Below, one piece after another: positions 55,534-64,000 of a DNA stretch of 64,000 nucleotides (within the stretch, counting starts at the first letter, position 1; the number at the start of each line of letters is the position of its first letter). The notes under the pieces are model-generated. The model was not told where the DNA came from, searched no databases, and was given only the letters and a program-made list of their open reading frames with translations. The DNA comes from an uncultured Mucilaginibacter sp. (GTDB lineage Bacteria > Bacteroidota > Bacteroidia > Sphingobacteriales > Sphingobacteriaceae), in assembly GCA_903891475.1 (NCBI GenBank), contig CAITEP010000012.1, positions 62,001 to 126,000 on the forward strand. The letters are read 5' to 3'. The position numbers and the translations under genes are program-made.

Positions 55534-57435
55534 TCATTTTTCCATAAACTCCCATACACTTTTATAGCCATTTACACTTTCGGCATAGGTAATTAAGCCC
55601 TCATAAAAGGTGAGCTTGCCTAAAGTGGCACTATCGCCTATCAAAACTAACTTTTTCTTAGCCCTGGTAATAGCCACGTTCATGCGCCTGATATCGGCCA
55701 GAAAACCTATATCGCCATTCGAATTGCTACGCACTAAGCTTATTACCACCAAATCTCGCTCCTGCCCTTGAAAGCTATCAATGGTGTTTATGCTGATGTA
55801 TGGTTCAAATTCCTTCAAATCGGGTGTATTTACCAATTGCTCCTTTAGCAAACGGATTTGTTCCCGATATGGGGAAATAACAGCTATGGTTGGAAAATCG
55901 GCTTCAGAACTGCCTGATTTTATTTTTTCAACCAATTTATTGAGGTAATTGAATAAAAAAACAGCCTCATCTGGGTTGGTGGTGCTGGTACCTTCCAGTT
56001 TTTCCTGATAGCCACTTCCAGCAGTATCAATAAAAGTAAATGGTGTATTGTCCTCCAATAAAAGTCTGTTTGCGACCGTAGGATGCGCTGTTAAGGTTGA
56101 ATTATAGAATACTTTTGAGGGGTATTCCATAATGCTACTATTCATACGGTATTGCAAATTGAGCAGGGTAACCGCCTCAGGATAAAGCAACACACATTTT
56201 TCTAACAGGGTATCATTGAAACCTAATTTACCGGCATCTTTTGATTTAATGGTAGGTGGAAGCTGACAATGATCGCCTGTCAATACCACTTTTTGGGCTT
56301 TAAGTATCGGAATCCAACAAGCTGGTTCCAGTGCCTGGCCAGCCTCATCAATAAAAACGGTATTGAATTTAAGGTGTTTTATGGTGTAATGGTTAGAACC
56401 GGCTAAGGTTGCTGTAATTACCTGGGCCTTTTCCACTAAATCATTCACCACAAATTCTTCGGCTTTGGATACCTCTTTCATTATTTTATGGGCTTCGTCA
56501 AATAAGGCTTTGCGCTGGTCGCGTTCGGCTTTACCAAAGCTACGCTTATACTTATGCGCCAGGTTTTTATACTCCGAGGCTTGTTTTTTTAGTTTTTTAC
56601 ACTCCTTCATATAGGGGTGCATATTGGTTTGGTAATCGAGGGTTAGCTCCGTCAAACTATCCGAAATCCTTACCGGGTTGCCTATCCTAAGCACCCTCAA
56701 CCCATCTTTTGATAGCTTTTCGCTTAATAAATCAACCGCGGCATTACTAGGTGCTACTACCAAAACCTGTTCAATTGCGGCTATTTGACCAATTGCTTTT
56801 ACCAAAGTGGTTGTTTTACCAGTACCCGGCGGGCCGTGTATAATGGCCAATTCATTTGCGGCTAATATGTTATTTACAGCGGATTGCTGAATATGATTTA
56901 AGCCATCAAATGTTTTAGATACCAAAGTTTTATTAAAAGTTGGTGCCTTTAAGCCTGTTAAAACTTTAACAATATTACCCTCTTTTTCGGTTTTATATAA
57001 AAATTCGGCTGTTTTTAGGGCGACAAACATATCATCATAGGTATTATCGTCAAATAAAAGTTCGACACCTAATTTGCCGTTTTTGCTCCAATCGGGCAGC
57101 TCATCCGTATAAATATTTATTTTAAGCTGGTTGTTATATTGGTAACTGATAATGCCTTCTACCCTATCTGTTTGCGTGTTGTGGTTTGAGAATAGCACCG
57201 CTTGCGCGCCAAACCTTAATTGATGAGTTATATCTTGATGACTAGGGCGCTCTACCGAAACTGTCAGATAATCGCCTCGGCTAGGTTCTGTCCCCATGAT
57301 GGAAATCGGATACCAAACCAATCCGGCTGCCCTACGCTCGGCAACTGATGAATTTGCTGTTTGTTTCAGATAAGCCTCCTTATCGGCCTCTCGTTCCATT
57401 TTCAATAAATCCGTCAGCTTTTTAAAATAGTCCAT
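55534..57435 (-). CDS. SF1 helicase, UPF1/SMUBP-2-like
   Basis: Predicted RNA/DNA helicase of the UPF1-like group. The 633 residues begin with a beta-barrel-like 1B/stalk-type region (about 40-165). Walker A is GPPGTGKT (201-208), Walker B is FIDEAGQALEPA, motif III LTGDHCQLPPTI, then TIDSFQGQERD as motif V and MNVAITRAKKKL as motif VI. A charged coiled-coil-like insertion (about residues 265-315) lies between motifs Ia and II, as in human IGHMBP2. Common in Bacteroidota, biological role not established. Divergent from the TonB-type receptor gene. Confidence 0.9.
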   Translation of the reverse strand: MDYFKKLTDLLKMEREADKEAYLKQTANSSVAERRAAGLVWYPISIMGTEPSRGDYLTVSVERPSHQDITHQLRFGAQAVLFSNHNTQTDRVEGIISYQYNNQLKINIYTDELPDWSKNGKLGVELLFDDNTYDDMFVALKTAEFLYKTEKEGNIVKVLTGLKAPTFNKTLVSKTFDGLNHIQQSAVNNILAANELAIIHGPPGTGKTTTLVKAIGQIAAIEQVLVVAPSNAAVDLLSEKLSKDGLRVLRIGNPVRISDSLTELTLDYQTNMHPYMKECKKLKKQASEYKNLAHKYKRSFGKAERDQRKALFDEAHKIMKEVSKAEEFVVNDLVEKAQVITATLAGSNHYTIKHLKFNTVFIDEAGQALEPACWIPILKAQKVVLTGDHCQLPPTIKSKDAGKLGFNDTLLEKCVLLYPEAVTLLNLQYRMNSSIMEYPSKVFYNSTLTAHPTVANRLLLEDNTPFTFIDTAGSGYQEKLEGTSTTNPDEAVFLFNYLNKLVEKIKSGSSEADFPTIAVISPYREQIRLLKEQLVNTPDLKEFEPYISINTIDSFQGQERDLVVISLVRSNSNGDIGFLADIRRMNVAITRAKKKLVLIGDSATLGKLTFYEGLITYAESVNGYKSVWEFMEK

Positions 57436-57531
57436 CGCGGCAAAGGTATTTCTTTTTGGGTTTTTAATGTTGCCAATACTTAAATACGTACTTGGAATTT
57501 TTGTTTATTTCAATAATGAAAATAATTTTCT

Positions 57532-57539
57532 TACGTTTG
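57532..57539 (+). promoter_or_regulatory. -7 box upstream of the TonB-dependent receptor gene
   Basis: TACGTTTG is a perfect TAnnTTTG match, 38 bases before the ATG at 57578. No good TTTG lies at -33 spacing, so a helper regulator may be needed. Part of the 142-base divergent region shared with the helicase gene. Confidence 0.35.
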
Positions 57540-57577
57540 AGTTTAGTATTTAAAAATTATTAAATCTTATCCATTTT

Positions 57578-59791
57578 ATGTTTAAACCTATAACCACCCT
57601 TATAGCTATATTTCTATTATTTTCAACAATAACCCTAGCGCAAACCGATAGCAGTAGCTATGATTTAGGTAGAGTTTCGGTAAAAAAAGAGTTTACCCAA
57701 AGCATTACCATTAAGGGGAGTGATTTGGAACATTACCAATTTACAAACCTTGCAGATGCCATCAATGTTTGGTTATATGGCACTTATAGCAATGCTTCCT
57801 CATTAATTTATGTAGTTGATGGCAGTATTATTACCGATGTAAATGCCTATAGCATTTATGATATTGAGGAAATAACCTTGGTGCAAAACGCTTTAGCACT
57901 GGCCGGAGGATCAAATGCCGACCAACAAATGGTACTTATAAAATTAAAAACCTCATGCCCGGGTAAACAAGGTTTAGAAATAAATGGACAAACTAGTTTA
58001 ATAAATTTTCGAAAACCAATAAACAGCTATTATGAAACCTCTACCACTAGTTTTTACAACCAATTTTATATAAGAGGATATAAGAATTACAAAAACTTGA
58101 GCTTAGGTATTTCAGTTGATTATCAGAGAGATGCTTTCCCATCAGTTAATGGAAACTACAATGATTTACAAAATGCGAATGAAACAAATAATTCAAACTT
58201 TTCCTCCAATTTGAATCGTATAAAGCTAAATGCCTATTTAAAAGCCAATTTAGGTAGTGGTAATACTTTTAATTTGAGAATTAATTATTTACCCCAAACC
58301 TATAATGAAGAGCAAAATTCTGCATTTATAAATAATACAACATTCATATATCCACCTTATCTTTCATCTTCTACCACAAATTTTTCAGATAAAATTAACG
58401 AACATGTATTTAACTTGAATTTATCTTTAAATACCAAATTTAATAATGATTTTAGTAACACTTTCACCATTTCTGAGAACCACTTTAATTATAGTGAAGA
58501 CTTTTTTTACAATACAACGGCAGTTTATAATGACCAAGATAGTTCATTTACTACCATAGCCAAATACACAGGATCACTAAATAATTTATTAATTAAAGAC
58601 AATTTAAATTACCATAAAAGCTGGAAAAACTTGAATTTGGATGCTGCCGTCAATTTTTCTTATCGGAATTTTACCGATTCAACTTTATTTAATACAGTTA
58701 CAACAAACTATCTAACAAATTTCACAAGCAGTTTCTATAACCAAAGCAATATTCAAACAAGCTATGGTGGTAATAATATTCATTTTCAGCTATATTTTAT
58801 CACACCAACTATAAGTTTCTATCATAAAGGGGGGTTTAATATTCAAATGGGGTTTGTCAACCTGCTTAACTCCAACAAAGATTTTATTTCAAATAATAAT
58901 GTTGACAAACTTTTCCCCTTTGTAACTGCAACCTTATACGCCGGTAAGCTTTTTGGTATCAATAATGATGAGTTTAAGATTTTCGGGTCTTTTTCTCGCC
59001 AAAGTCAGCTTTTAGCAGATTATTATACTACGTTGGTTGATTTTAATACACCTAATGCCTCGCCAGCTAACACCAATTTTCAATTAGGAAGCTCAGACGG
59101 ATTTAAAAACAACATATATAGTTCACCAGCAAATCCGTATAATTCCTACAACAATTTTCAAATTGGTGCTGAATTAAAAGTTGGTCAAAATTTAATTTTA
59201 GATTATAGTTTTGAAGATCGATATTATAAAACATTAGGTTATGTGCTTGATTATCTATATGATCTTTATGGATATAATACTTATCAAACTCCCAATTATT
59301 ATGATGATAAAATAATAACCAATAGGATTGGATTAAATTATACTTTAAAATCGAACAAAATAAATTGGAGAATGGGATTCAATGTATCACAAACACAATT
59401 ACAAATCAAGATGCATGATGATATAAATAATACCAATAATTTTACGGATCAATACTACGTCAATAATTTATCTAAAGGGTATCGTTGGAGTGGTGGATTT
59501 ACTAACCGTTTTAATTATAAAACCTTTTTTGCGGGATTAGACTTGCTATATCAAATTGGCGACAGAAATTATAACCTATATAACCTAAATCTTACCTTAG
59601 ATACTCGTACTGTTCCACTCGACAACAATTCCTTTTCATTACAAAACCTCTATGTTGGAGAGCGACTTAAAATTGCAAAACTAAATTATGCGGAAGTTTA
59701 TATAAACGGCCGGAATATTTTACAAAATAACAGTTCAAACATAACCGATAACCGTAGGTATTTTGGCGCGGGTTTTAAGGTTGCATTGTAG
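57578..59791 (+). CDS. TonB-dependent receptor-like outer-membrane protein
   Basis: Outer-membrane barrel with a plug domain. Residues 1-21 are a signal peptide (ITLAQ). A plug region (about 27-130) has SIT IKGSDLEHY, LADAINVWLYGTY, IYVVDGSII and YDIEEITLVQNALALAGGSNADQQMVLIKLK, given here as pieces. Barrel strands rich in Asn, Tyr and Ser follow, ending FGAGFKVAL. It lacks the N-terminal carboxypeptidase-like domain of most SusC proteins, and no susD follows. At 737 residues it is short for SusC. Probably a nutrient or siderophore receptor; substrate unknown. Upstream -7 box TACGTTTG at 57532-57539. Confidence 0.75.
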   Translation: MFKPITTLIAIFLLFSTITLAQTDSSSYDLGRVSVKKEFTQSITIKGSDLEHYQFTNLADAINVWLYGTYSNASSLIYVVDGSIITDVNAYSIYDIEEITLVQNALALAGGSNADQQMVLIKLKTSCPGKQGLEINGQTSLINFRKPINSYYETSTTSFYNQFYIRGYKNYKNLSLGISVDYQRDAFPSVNGNYNDLQNANETNNSNFSSNLNRIKLNAYLKANLGSGNTFNLRINYLPQTYNEEQNSAFINNTTFIYPPYLSSSTTNFSDKINEHVFNLNLSLNTKFNNDFSNTFTISENHFNYSEDFFYNTTAVYNDQDSSFTTIAKYTGSLNNLLIKDNLNYHKSWKNLNLDAAVNFSYRNFTDSTLFNTVTTNYLTNFTSSFYNQSNIQTSYGGNNIHFQLYFITPTISFYHKGGFNIQMGFVNLLNSNKDFISNNNVDKLFPFVTATLYAGKLFGINNDEFKIFGSFSRQSQLLADYYTTLVDFNTPNASPANTNFQLGSSDGFKNNIYSSPANPYNSYNNFQIGAELKVGQNLILDYSFEDRYYKTLGYVLDYLYDLYGYNTYQTPNYYDDKIITNRIGLNYTLKSNKINWRMGFNVSQTQLQIKMHDDINNTNNFTDQYYVNNLSKGYRWSGGFTNRFNYKTFFAGLDLLYQIGDRNYNLYNLNLTLDTRTVPLDNNSFSLQNLYVGERLKIAKLNYAEVYINGRNILQNNSSNITDNRRYFGAGFKVAL

Positions 59792-59816
59792 TTAGTGAGT
59801 TAATGTTCAATTTTAA

Positions 59817-59838
59817 ACCGTTTAAATACCGTTTAAAT
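59817..59838. repeat. Perfect 11-base tandem duplication ACCGTTTAAAT
   Basis: ACCGTTTAAAT occurs twice with no spacing, at 59817-59827 and 59828-59838, in the 256-base gap between the receptor gene and yqgE. Each unit contains the palindrome TTTAAA. Eleven-base periodicity places both on the same helix face, as in a two-site operator, but it may be chance. Confidence 0.4.
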
Positions 59839-60047
59839 TCCCCTGCAATTAATTATAAGCCCTTGGTATTTACAATCAGGTGGGAATTTAATTATGATTC
59901 GCTCAGGGGGCTAAAATAAGTTTAACGGAAAAACGTTTTTTCAAAATAATGAAATCAATTGGTTTCAGGATTAACATACTACTTTAATTTTGGCGTTAAT
60001 TATTTTAAAAACATCTGAAATTTGTATATTGAACAAAATTTATAGCC

Positions 60048-60608
60048 ATGCTTAATACCATACCATTAAATACAGGGTGCGGTTTAATAGCCGAACCTTT
60101 TATGCCCGACCCATTTAAACGGGCGGTTATTTTGGTGACGGAATATGCCGAAGCTGGCACAATGGGCTTTGTTTTGAACCACTTAAGCGAGTATTTGCTG
60201 GGCGATTTATTACCCGACCTCCCCTATTCTGAAATTCCGGTTTTTATTGGCGGTCCGGTTGAAAATGAAACACTCCACTTTATCCATTGCTGTCCCGAAA
60301 AAATAAACGATGGTATTGAAGTAACAGAAGGCGTATTTTGGGGTGGCGATTTTGATACCGTTAAACAGTTAATTACCACATATGCCCTAAATAGTCAAGA
60401 AATCAGGTTTTTCTCTGGTTATTCTGGTTGGGATTATAAGCAGTTAGAAAACGAAATTCAGGAAGATAGTTGGCTGGTAACCAATAAATTAAACAAAAAT
60501 GCTATTTTTTGTGAAACCGAAACCAACCTATGGCGCAACCAGGTAGTAAAATTAGGAAAACGTTTCGCCCATATCGTAAATTTCCCCGTCGATCCTTCGC
60601 TTAATTAA
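60048..60608 (+). CDS. YqgE/AlgH family protein
   Basis: A 186-residue cytoplasmic protein of the UPF0301 (YqgE/AlgH) family; molecular function unknown. Family blocks are PFMPDPFKRAVILVTEY, the MGFVLNH segment, PVFIGGPVENETLHFIH, and FFSGYSGWDYKQLENEI. Complete and normal in length. Stands alone on its strand, upstream of a convergent flavoprotein gene 40 bases away. Confidence 0.9.
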   Translation: MLNTIPLNTGCGLIAEPFMPDPFKRAVILVTEYAEAGTMGFVLNHLSEYLLGDLLPDLPYSEIPVFIGGPVENETLHFIHCCPEKINDGIEVTEGVFWGGDFDTVKQLITTYALNSQEIRFFSGYSGWDYKQLENEIQEDSWLVTNKLNKNAIFCETETNLWRNQVVKLGKRFAHIVNFPVDPSLN

Positions 60609-60648
60609 TTTTAAAATATTGACAATCAATTACTTAAACGTTTTATTA

Positions 60649-61863
60649 TCAAATTGATTGGGCTATTACGTACCCGCAAGCCCATGCCCATTGAAAATTA
60701 TAACCTCCCAGCCAACCTGTAACATCCACACATTCGCCACCAAAAAATAAACCCGGATATTTAATAGCCTCCAATTTTTTTGAGGATAACTCATGTGTGC
60801 TCACACCGCCTCGCATTACCTCGGCCTTATCATAGCCTTTATCGCCAGCTGGCTTTATAGCAAAATGATGAATCAAGTCCTCAATATTTTCAAGGTCTAC
60901 TTTATTTAATGATGCCAAATTTTTATCAACCGGCAAATAATCGCTCAAAGCCTCCGCAAACTTGCGTGTAAATAAGGTTGCCAAATAAGCGATGAGCATT
61001 TTTTTACCATTCTTCAGTTTTTCGGTTTGCAATAGCTCGCCAATGTTTTGCCCTGGCAGCAAATCTGTATATATGTATTCGCCCGGTTTCCAATAGGAGG
61101 ATATTTGCAAAATGGCAGGACCACTCAATCCCCAATGGGTAAATAAAATATTTTCTTCAAAACTGGCTCTCTCATTCCAAACACGGCAAAAAAGACTATT
61201 ACCTGATAATTTCTCGAACCAAGGCTGATCTTTCCCGGTAATGGTAAGCGGTACCAATGCTGGAGCTGTGGGACTAATTGCAAGGTTAAATTTACGTGCA
61301 ACCCTTAAGCCAAAATCGGTAGCCCCCATTTTTGGTATGGGCAAACCTCCTGCGGCTATCACCACCTTAGGTGCAAACAATTCAACACTTTCACCTAATT
61401 TACTATACCTTAATATATAGCCACCTTCCATCTGTTCCACTTCGGTTACTTCGGCACTATAAATAATTTCCTGTTGCAGTTCGTTACAAAGGTTTATAAA
61501 TACATTCACAATATCCTTTGCCTTGTCGGTAATCGGGAATAATTGACCCAGCGTTTTTTCCTTGCCAATAATGCCATAAGTCTCGAAAAACGAAATGGTA
61601 TCCTCCACCGTCCATTGCGAAAGGGTTGATTTACAGAAGTGTTCGTTCTCCGAAATAAATTGCTGGTTGGTAGTAAACAGGTTGGTATAATTACAACGCC
61701 CACCGCCGCTAATCAATATTTTCGCGCCAGCCTGTTCATTTTTTTCGAGGATTAGGGTACGTTTGCCTAAAAACCCGGCTTGAACCGCGCACATCAGTCC
61801 GCAGGCACCCCCACCAATAATTATTGCGTCGAAGTGTGAATGTTTTGTTAATTTTGTAGCCAT
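60649..61863 (-). CDS. HI0933/BaiN-family FAD-dependent oxidoreductase
   Basis: Flavoprotein of the HI0933-like family; physiological substrate unknown. The Rossmann motif IIIGGGACGLMCAVQAG starts at about residue 12 from the ATG at 61863, followed by ILEKNEQAG and KILISGGGRCNYTN. Near the C-terminus GLFFGGECVDVTGWLGGYNFQWAWACG is diagnostic, given here in part. I use the ATG at 61863 (404 residues) because the FAD motif then begins where it should; extending to 61953 would add 30 residues and run 92 bases into nuoA. The chosen start codon shares CATG with the nuoA start. Confidence 0.87.
   Translation of the reverse strand: MATKLTKHSHFDAIIIGGGACGLMCAVQAGFLGKRTLILEKNEQAGAKILISGGGRCNYTNLFTTNQQFISENEHFCKSTLSQWTVEDTISFFETYGIIGKEKTLGQLFPITDKAKDIVNVFINLCNELQQEIIYSAEVTEVEQMEGGYILRYSKLGESVELFAPKVVIAAGGLPIPKMGATDFGLRVARKFNLAISPTAPALVPLTITGKDQPWFEKLSGNSLFCRVWNERASFEENILFTHWGLSGPAILQISSYWKPGEYIYTDLLPGQNIGELLQTEKLKNGKKMLIAYLATLFTRKFAEALSDYLPVDKNLASLNKVDLENIEDLIHHFAIKPAGDKGYDKAEVMRGGVSTHELSSKKLEAIKYPGLFFGGECVDVTGWLGGYNFQWAWACGYVIAQSI
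61824..61856 (+). promoter_or_regulatory. nuoA promoter inside the flavoprotein gene
   Basis: TTG at 61824-61826 and a perfect -7 box TAATTTTG at 61849-61856 are 22 bases apart. The nuoA ATG begins five bases later, the same geometry as at aroQ. Both elements lie within the first codons of the divergent flavoprotein gene. The reciprocal minus-strand box GATATTTG (61877-61884, one mismatch) lies inside nuoA. Confidence 0.55.
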
Positions 61864-62476
61864 GGACGAAGTGTCGCAAATATCAGAATTTGGAAAGATA
61901 TTCATCTTTTTAATTATCGGAATTGTAATGGTTGGTTTCGCGTTCGCTATCAATAAGTTAGTGGCACCACATCATCCAAATCCCGAAAAACTGACTTCGT
62001 ACGAGTGTGGCGAAGAGCCTACCGGTAATGCCTGGCTACCCTTTAATTCTCGTTTTTATGTAATAGCACTTATTTTTTTGTTGTTTGATGTAGAGATGGT
62101 GTTTATTTTCCCATGGGCGGTGGTATTTGGTAACCATGATTTGATAGCGCAGGACCATAGATGGGGCTGGTTTGCTTTGACAGAGATGTTTATTTTTTTA
62201 GGGATACTGATACTTGGCCTGGCCTATGTTTGGGTAAAAGGCGATTTGGATTGGATAAAACCAAACCCTATAATACCCGTAACAGACGCTAAAGTACCAC
62301 AAAACCTATATGAGCTATTAAATACGGAGCAAGGTAATTTTAAGGTAAAACCCTTTAGCATGGAAACATCAAAAACAACCGAAGCTTCTGAAAAAGAAGT
62401 AGTTAAATCAGAAGTTCTATCAACCGCGCCCAAACTAAAATTTAAACCAGCCTTTAAAAAACCTGCCAATGAATAA
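61862..62476 (+). CDS. nuoA: NADH-quinone oxidoreductase subunit A, C-terminally extended
   Basis: Membrane subunit of respiratory complex I. Three helices (about residues 10-32, 62-85 and 95-120) and the conserved [13 protein letters not shown] loop, with [14 protein letters not shown] in helix 2, identify NuoA. After about residue 125 an extra hydrophilic tail of some 80 residues, rich in Lys, Glu, Thr and Ser, follows. Typical NuoA proteins end near 120-150 residues, so the tail is unusual. The gene overlaps nuoB by eight bases. Its ATG shares CATG with the flavoprotein start. Confidence 0.93.
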   Translation: MDEVSQISEFGKIFIFLIIGIVMVGFAFAINKLVAPHHPNPEKLTSYECGEEPTGNAWLPFNSRFYVIALIFLLFDVEMVFIFPWAVVFGNHDLIAQDHRWGWFALTEMFIFLGILILGLAYVWVKGDLDWIKPNPIIPVTDAKVPQNLYELLNTEQGNFKVKPFSMETSKTTEASEKEVVKSEVLSTAPKLKFKPAFKKPANE

Positions 62477-62960
62477 CGATGTAATGAGCGAAAATGGGGG
62501 TGTGATAATCACCAAAATGAACGACCTGCTCAACTGGTCGCGTTTGTCATCCTTATGGCCCTTGAGTTTTGGGATTGCTTGTTGCGCCATCGAGTTTATG
62601 GGTGCCTTCGCATCTACTTATGATTTAGACCGTTACGGCGTTTTCCCACGCCCGTCCGCCCGTCAGGCTGATGTCATTATTATAGCAGGCACCGTCACCT
62701 TTAAAATGGCGGAGCGAATAAAACGCCTGTACGAGCAAATGCCCGAACCTAAATACGTAATTTCAATGGGCTCCTGCTCCAACTGCGGCGGCCCGTATTG
62801 GCAACACGGCTACCATGTAGTGAAAGGCGTAGATCGGATTATCCCGGTTGATGTATATGTACAAGGTTGCCCCCCACGCCCCGAGGCTTTAATTGGCGCA
62901 ATTTTAGAATTACAGAAAAAAATTGAGACCGAACAAATGTTAGGGAGCCAAAAAGTATAA
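62469..62960 (+). CDS. nuoB: NADH-quinone oxidoreductase subunit B
   Basis: Peripheral-arm complex I subunit that carries iron-sulfur cluster N2, the last electron carrier before quinone. The four cluster ligands are Cys38, Cys39 ([10 protein letters not shown]), Cys103 (GSCSNCGG) and Cys134 (VQGCPPRPE). [10 protein letters not shown] and [19 protein letters not shown] are also conserved. Length, 163 residues, is normal. It overlaps nuoA by eight bases. nuoC does not follow within the remaining 1.04 kb of the window, which is unusual for this operon. Confidence 0.96.
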   Translation: MNNDVMSENGGVIITKMNDLLNWSRLSSLWPLSFGIACCAIEFMGAFASTYDLDRYGVFPRPSARQADVIIIAGTVTFKMAERIKRLYEQMPEPKYVISMGSCSNCGGPYWQHGYHVVKGVDRIIPVDVYVQGCPPRPEALIGAILELQKKIETEQMLGSQKV

Positions 62961-64000
62961 CCTCAAAAGCCCTGCCAAACTATAGTTTTGACCCTTGAAA
63001 TTATAATTATATTATAATAAAGTATAATTTAAATCTTTGAAATTATAATTGAAACCCATCAAATTGTGGTGAAATTATAATTTAGGGTACGAAAAAGGCT
63101 TGAAATTTTAGAAAATCTGCTATAAATTTTTTAGGATTTTATAATTTATTTTTTAATTTGAAGGTATTGAAAATTGCACAGTTTTTATTTTAAGACAAAA
63201 TTAGGAACTTATATTTTGGTAAAGCCCACCTGCTAAAAATTACCTGAAAAAATTACCACTTAAAACACCAAAATTTATAATACTGGCTAAAAGCCATTTT
63301 TCTCCTGAGATTCAATAAAAGATTTTTATCAAAATTCCTCAGCTTTTCTATGTTTTAGTTTTAAACGTACATATACTCATTTTTTGTAAAGGATTAAATA
63401 TTAATGTTTTAGTAATACAACTTAATGTTTTTTTTATATATATTTTCCAATAAGTTGGTGTAAAAAGTGCTTGTAATTCAATGAATTAACCTATTTTTTA
63501 GTGTTAATAAAAACATTATATAAAGGATAAGAATTTAGCACATTGACTAAATAACACTACTAATTTATGATGACATATTAAAGGAAACTCTAATTGAAAA
63601 GATCTTAAAATAAGTATAAATACGTATTTATTTTCACAAGTATTTTTACTCTTTTAGGCTAACTTATTCAATATAGCTTTGCGCATGAGGCGGCTAATTG
63701 ATAAAAATTTAGAAATTAAAAAATTTAATTGCATTTACCTACAATAAAATTTTTAAATCAAATAAATAACGAAGACCACACGGAAATAGTATCCGGATTT
63801 AGGATAATATTTTTAAAATGAAATTATTGATGAAATTTCCAATTGGTTTTCTACTTGTTTATAGCTCTAAAATTAGGGTTAAAAATTGTTTGTAAATTTT
63901 TTTAAGCAATTTTATATACCATAAAATAAATTTAGTTCTAATTTTTATATTTCATTATAAATCTACCAAAAGAACATCATATGCAATTAAAATTCTACCT
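62961..64000. other. About 1 kb AT-rich non-coding region after nuoB
   Basis: No open reading frame of convincing coding character, tRNA or mobile-element gene is visible on either strand. The left part has three copies of GAAATTATAATT, each containing the palindrome AATTATAATT: 62997-63008, 63039-63050 and 63071-63082. Later there are short inverted repeats such as TATCC...GGATA near 63789-63806. The region is very AT-rich with poly-A/T runs. It may hold regulatory sites, a small RNA or decayed sequence, or lead into a gene past the window. Confidence 0.5.
62995..63082. repeat. Three-copy GAAATTATAATT palindromic repeat
   Basis: TTGAAATTATAATT occurs at 62995-63008 and 63037-63050, and the shorter GAAATTATAATT at 63071-63082, all in the same orientation. 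The inner ten bases AATTATAATT are a perfect palindrome. Spacing is 42 and 32 bases, start to start. Such clustered palindromes may bind a regulator or a nucleoid protein. Confidence 0.45.

Noticed and set aside
63001..63060. Possible CRISPR-like array from the repeated GAAATTATAATT
   Set aside because: Only three short copies with irregular spacing of 42 and 32 bases, AT-only palindromes, and no cas genes in the window.

Overview
The window looks like a chromosomal segment of a Bacteroidota bacterium, most likely order Sphingobacteriales (Pedobacter/Mucilaginibacter-like). The evidence is a low-GC genome, promoters of the -33 TTG / -7 TAnnTTTG type instead of sigma70 boxes, very short or absent 5' leaders, a fused MurF-alanine racemase, an ApbE-DUF2271 fusion, and several families common in this phylum (WbqC, DUF4403, A2M/PbpC, BlaI with M56 peptidase). 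No rRNA, CRISPR array, insertion sequence or phage gene is visible. The genus is an inference.

Layout. 1-5.7 kb: aroQ and an MscS-type channel, a family-2 glycosyltransferase, an LpxL-type acyltransferase and a divergent WbqC protein. 6.0-10.8 kb: a phosphate-uptake operon (outer-membrane porin O/P, pstS, pstC, pstA, pstB) with a strong hairpin between pstS and pstC and no phoU. 10.9-13.4 kb: proB-proA. 13.5-19.3 kb: serine hydrolase, mnmA, topA and a small conserved protein. 19.4-30.4 kb: envelope block with a giant thioester alpha-2-macroglobulin, a blaI/M56 sensor pair with a visible operator, a dolichol-phosphate-mannose-type glycosyltransferase and pbpC. 30.5-35.2 kb: exonuclease, double-ATPase ABC protein, DUF4403 lipoprotein, DUF502 membrane protein. 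35.2-37.2 kb: sialate O-acetylesterase.

37.3-39.6 kb is the accessory spot. Immediately downstream of a tRNA-Leu lies an AT-rich, translationally coupled three-gene cassette: a STAS-plus-HATPase protein, a DUF4325 STAS-like protein and a PIN nuclease. Its far side carries a 15/17 copy of the tRNA-Leu 3' end in the same orientation, as expected for insertion at a tRNA. This is the best candidate for an undescribed regulatory, toxin-antitoxin or defence system.

39.7-45.1 kb: recX, murF-alr, and an MBOAT/SGNH acylation pair. 45.4-49.4 kb: a sugar-acid catabolic set (fuconolactonase-like amidohydrolase, UxaA-type dehydratase, MFS sugar porter). 49.5-57.4 kb: two SF1 helicases around an ApbE-DUF2271/PepSY pair, a GDSL hydrolase and a GT-C-type membrane protein. 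57.6-63.0 kb: an orphan TonB-type barrel, YqgE, a flavoprotein, and nuoA-nuoB. The flavoprotein and nuoA are divergent and share the start tetranucleotide CATG. The window ends in about 1 kb of AT-rich DNA without a gene, where nuoC would be expected.
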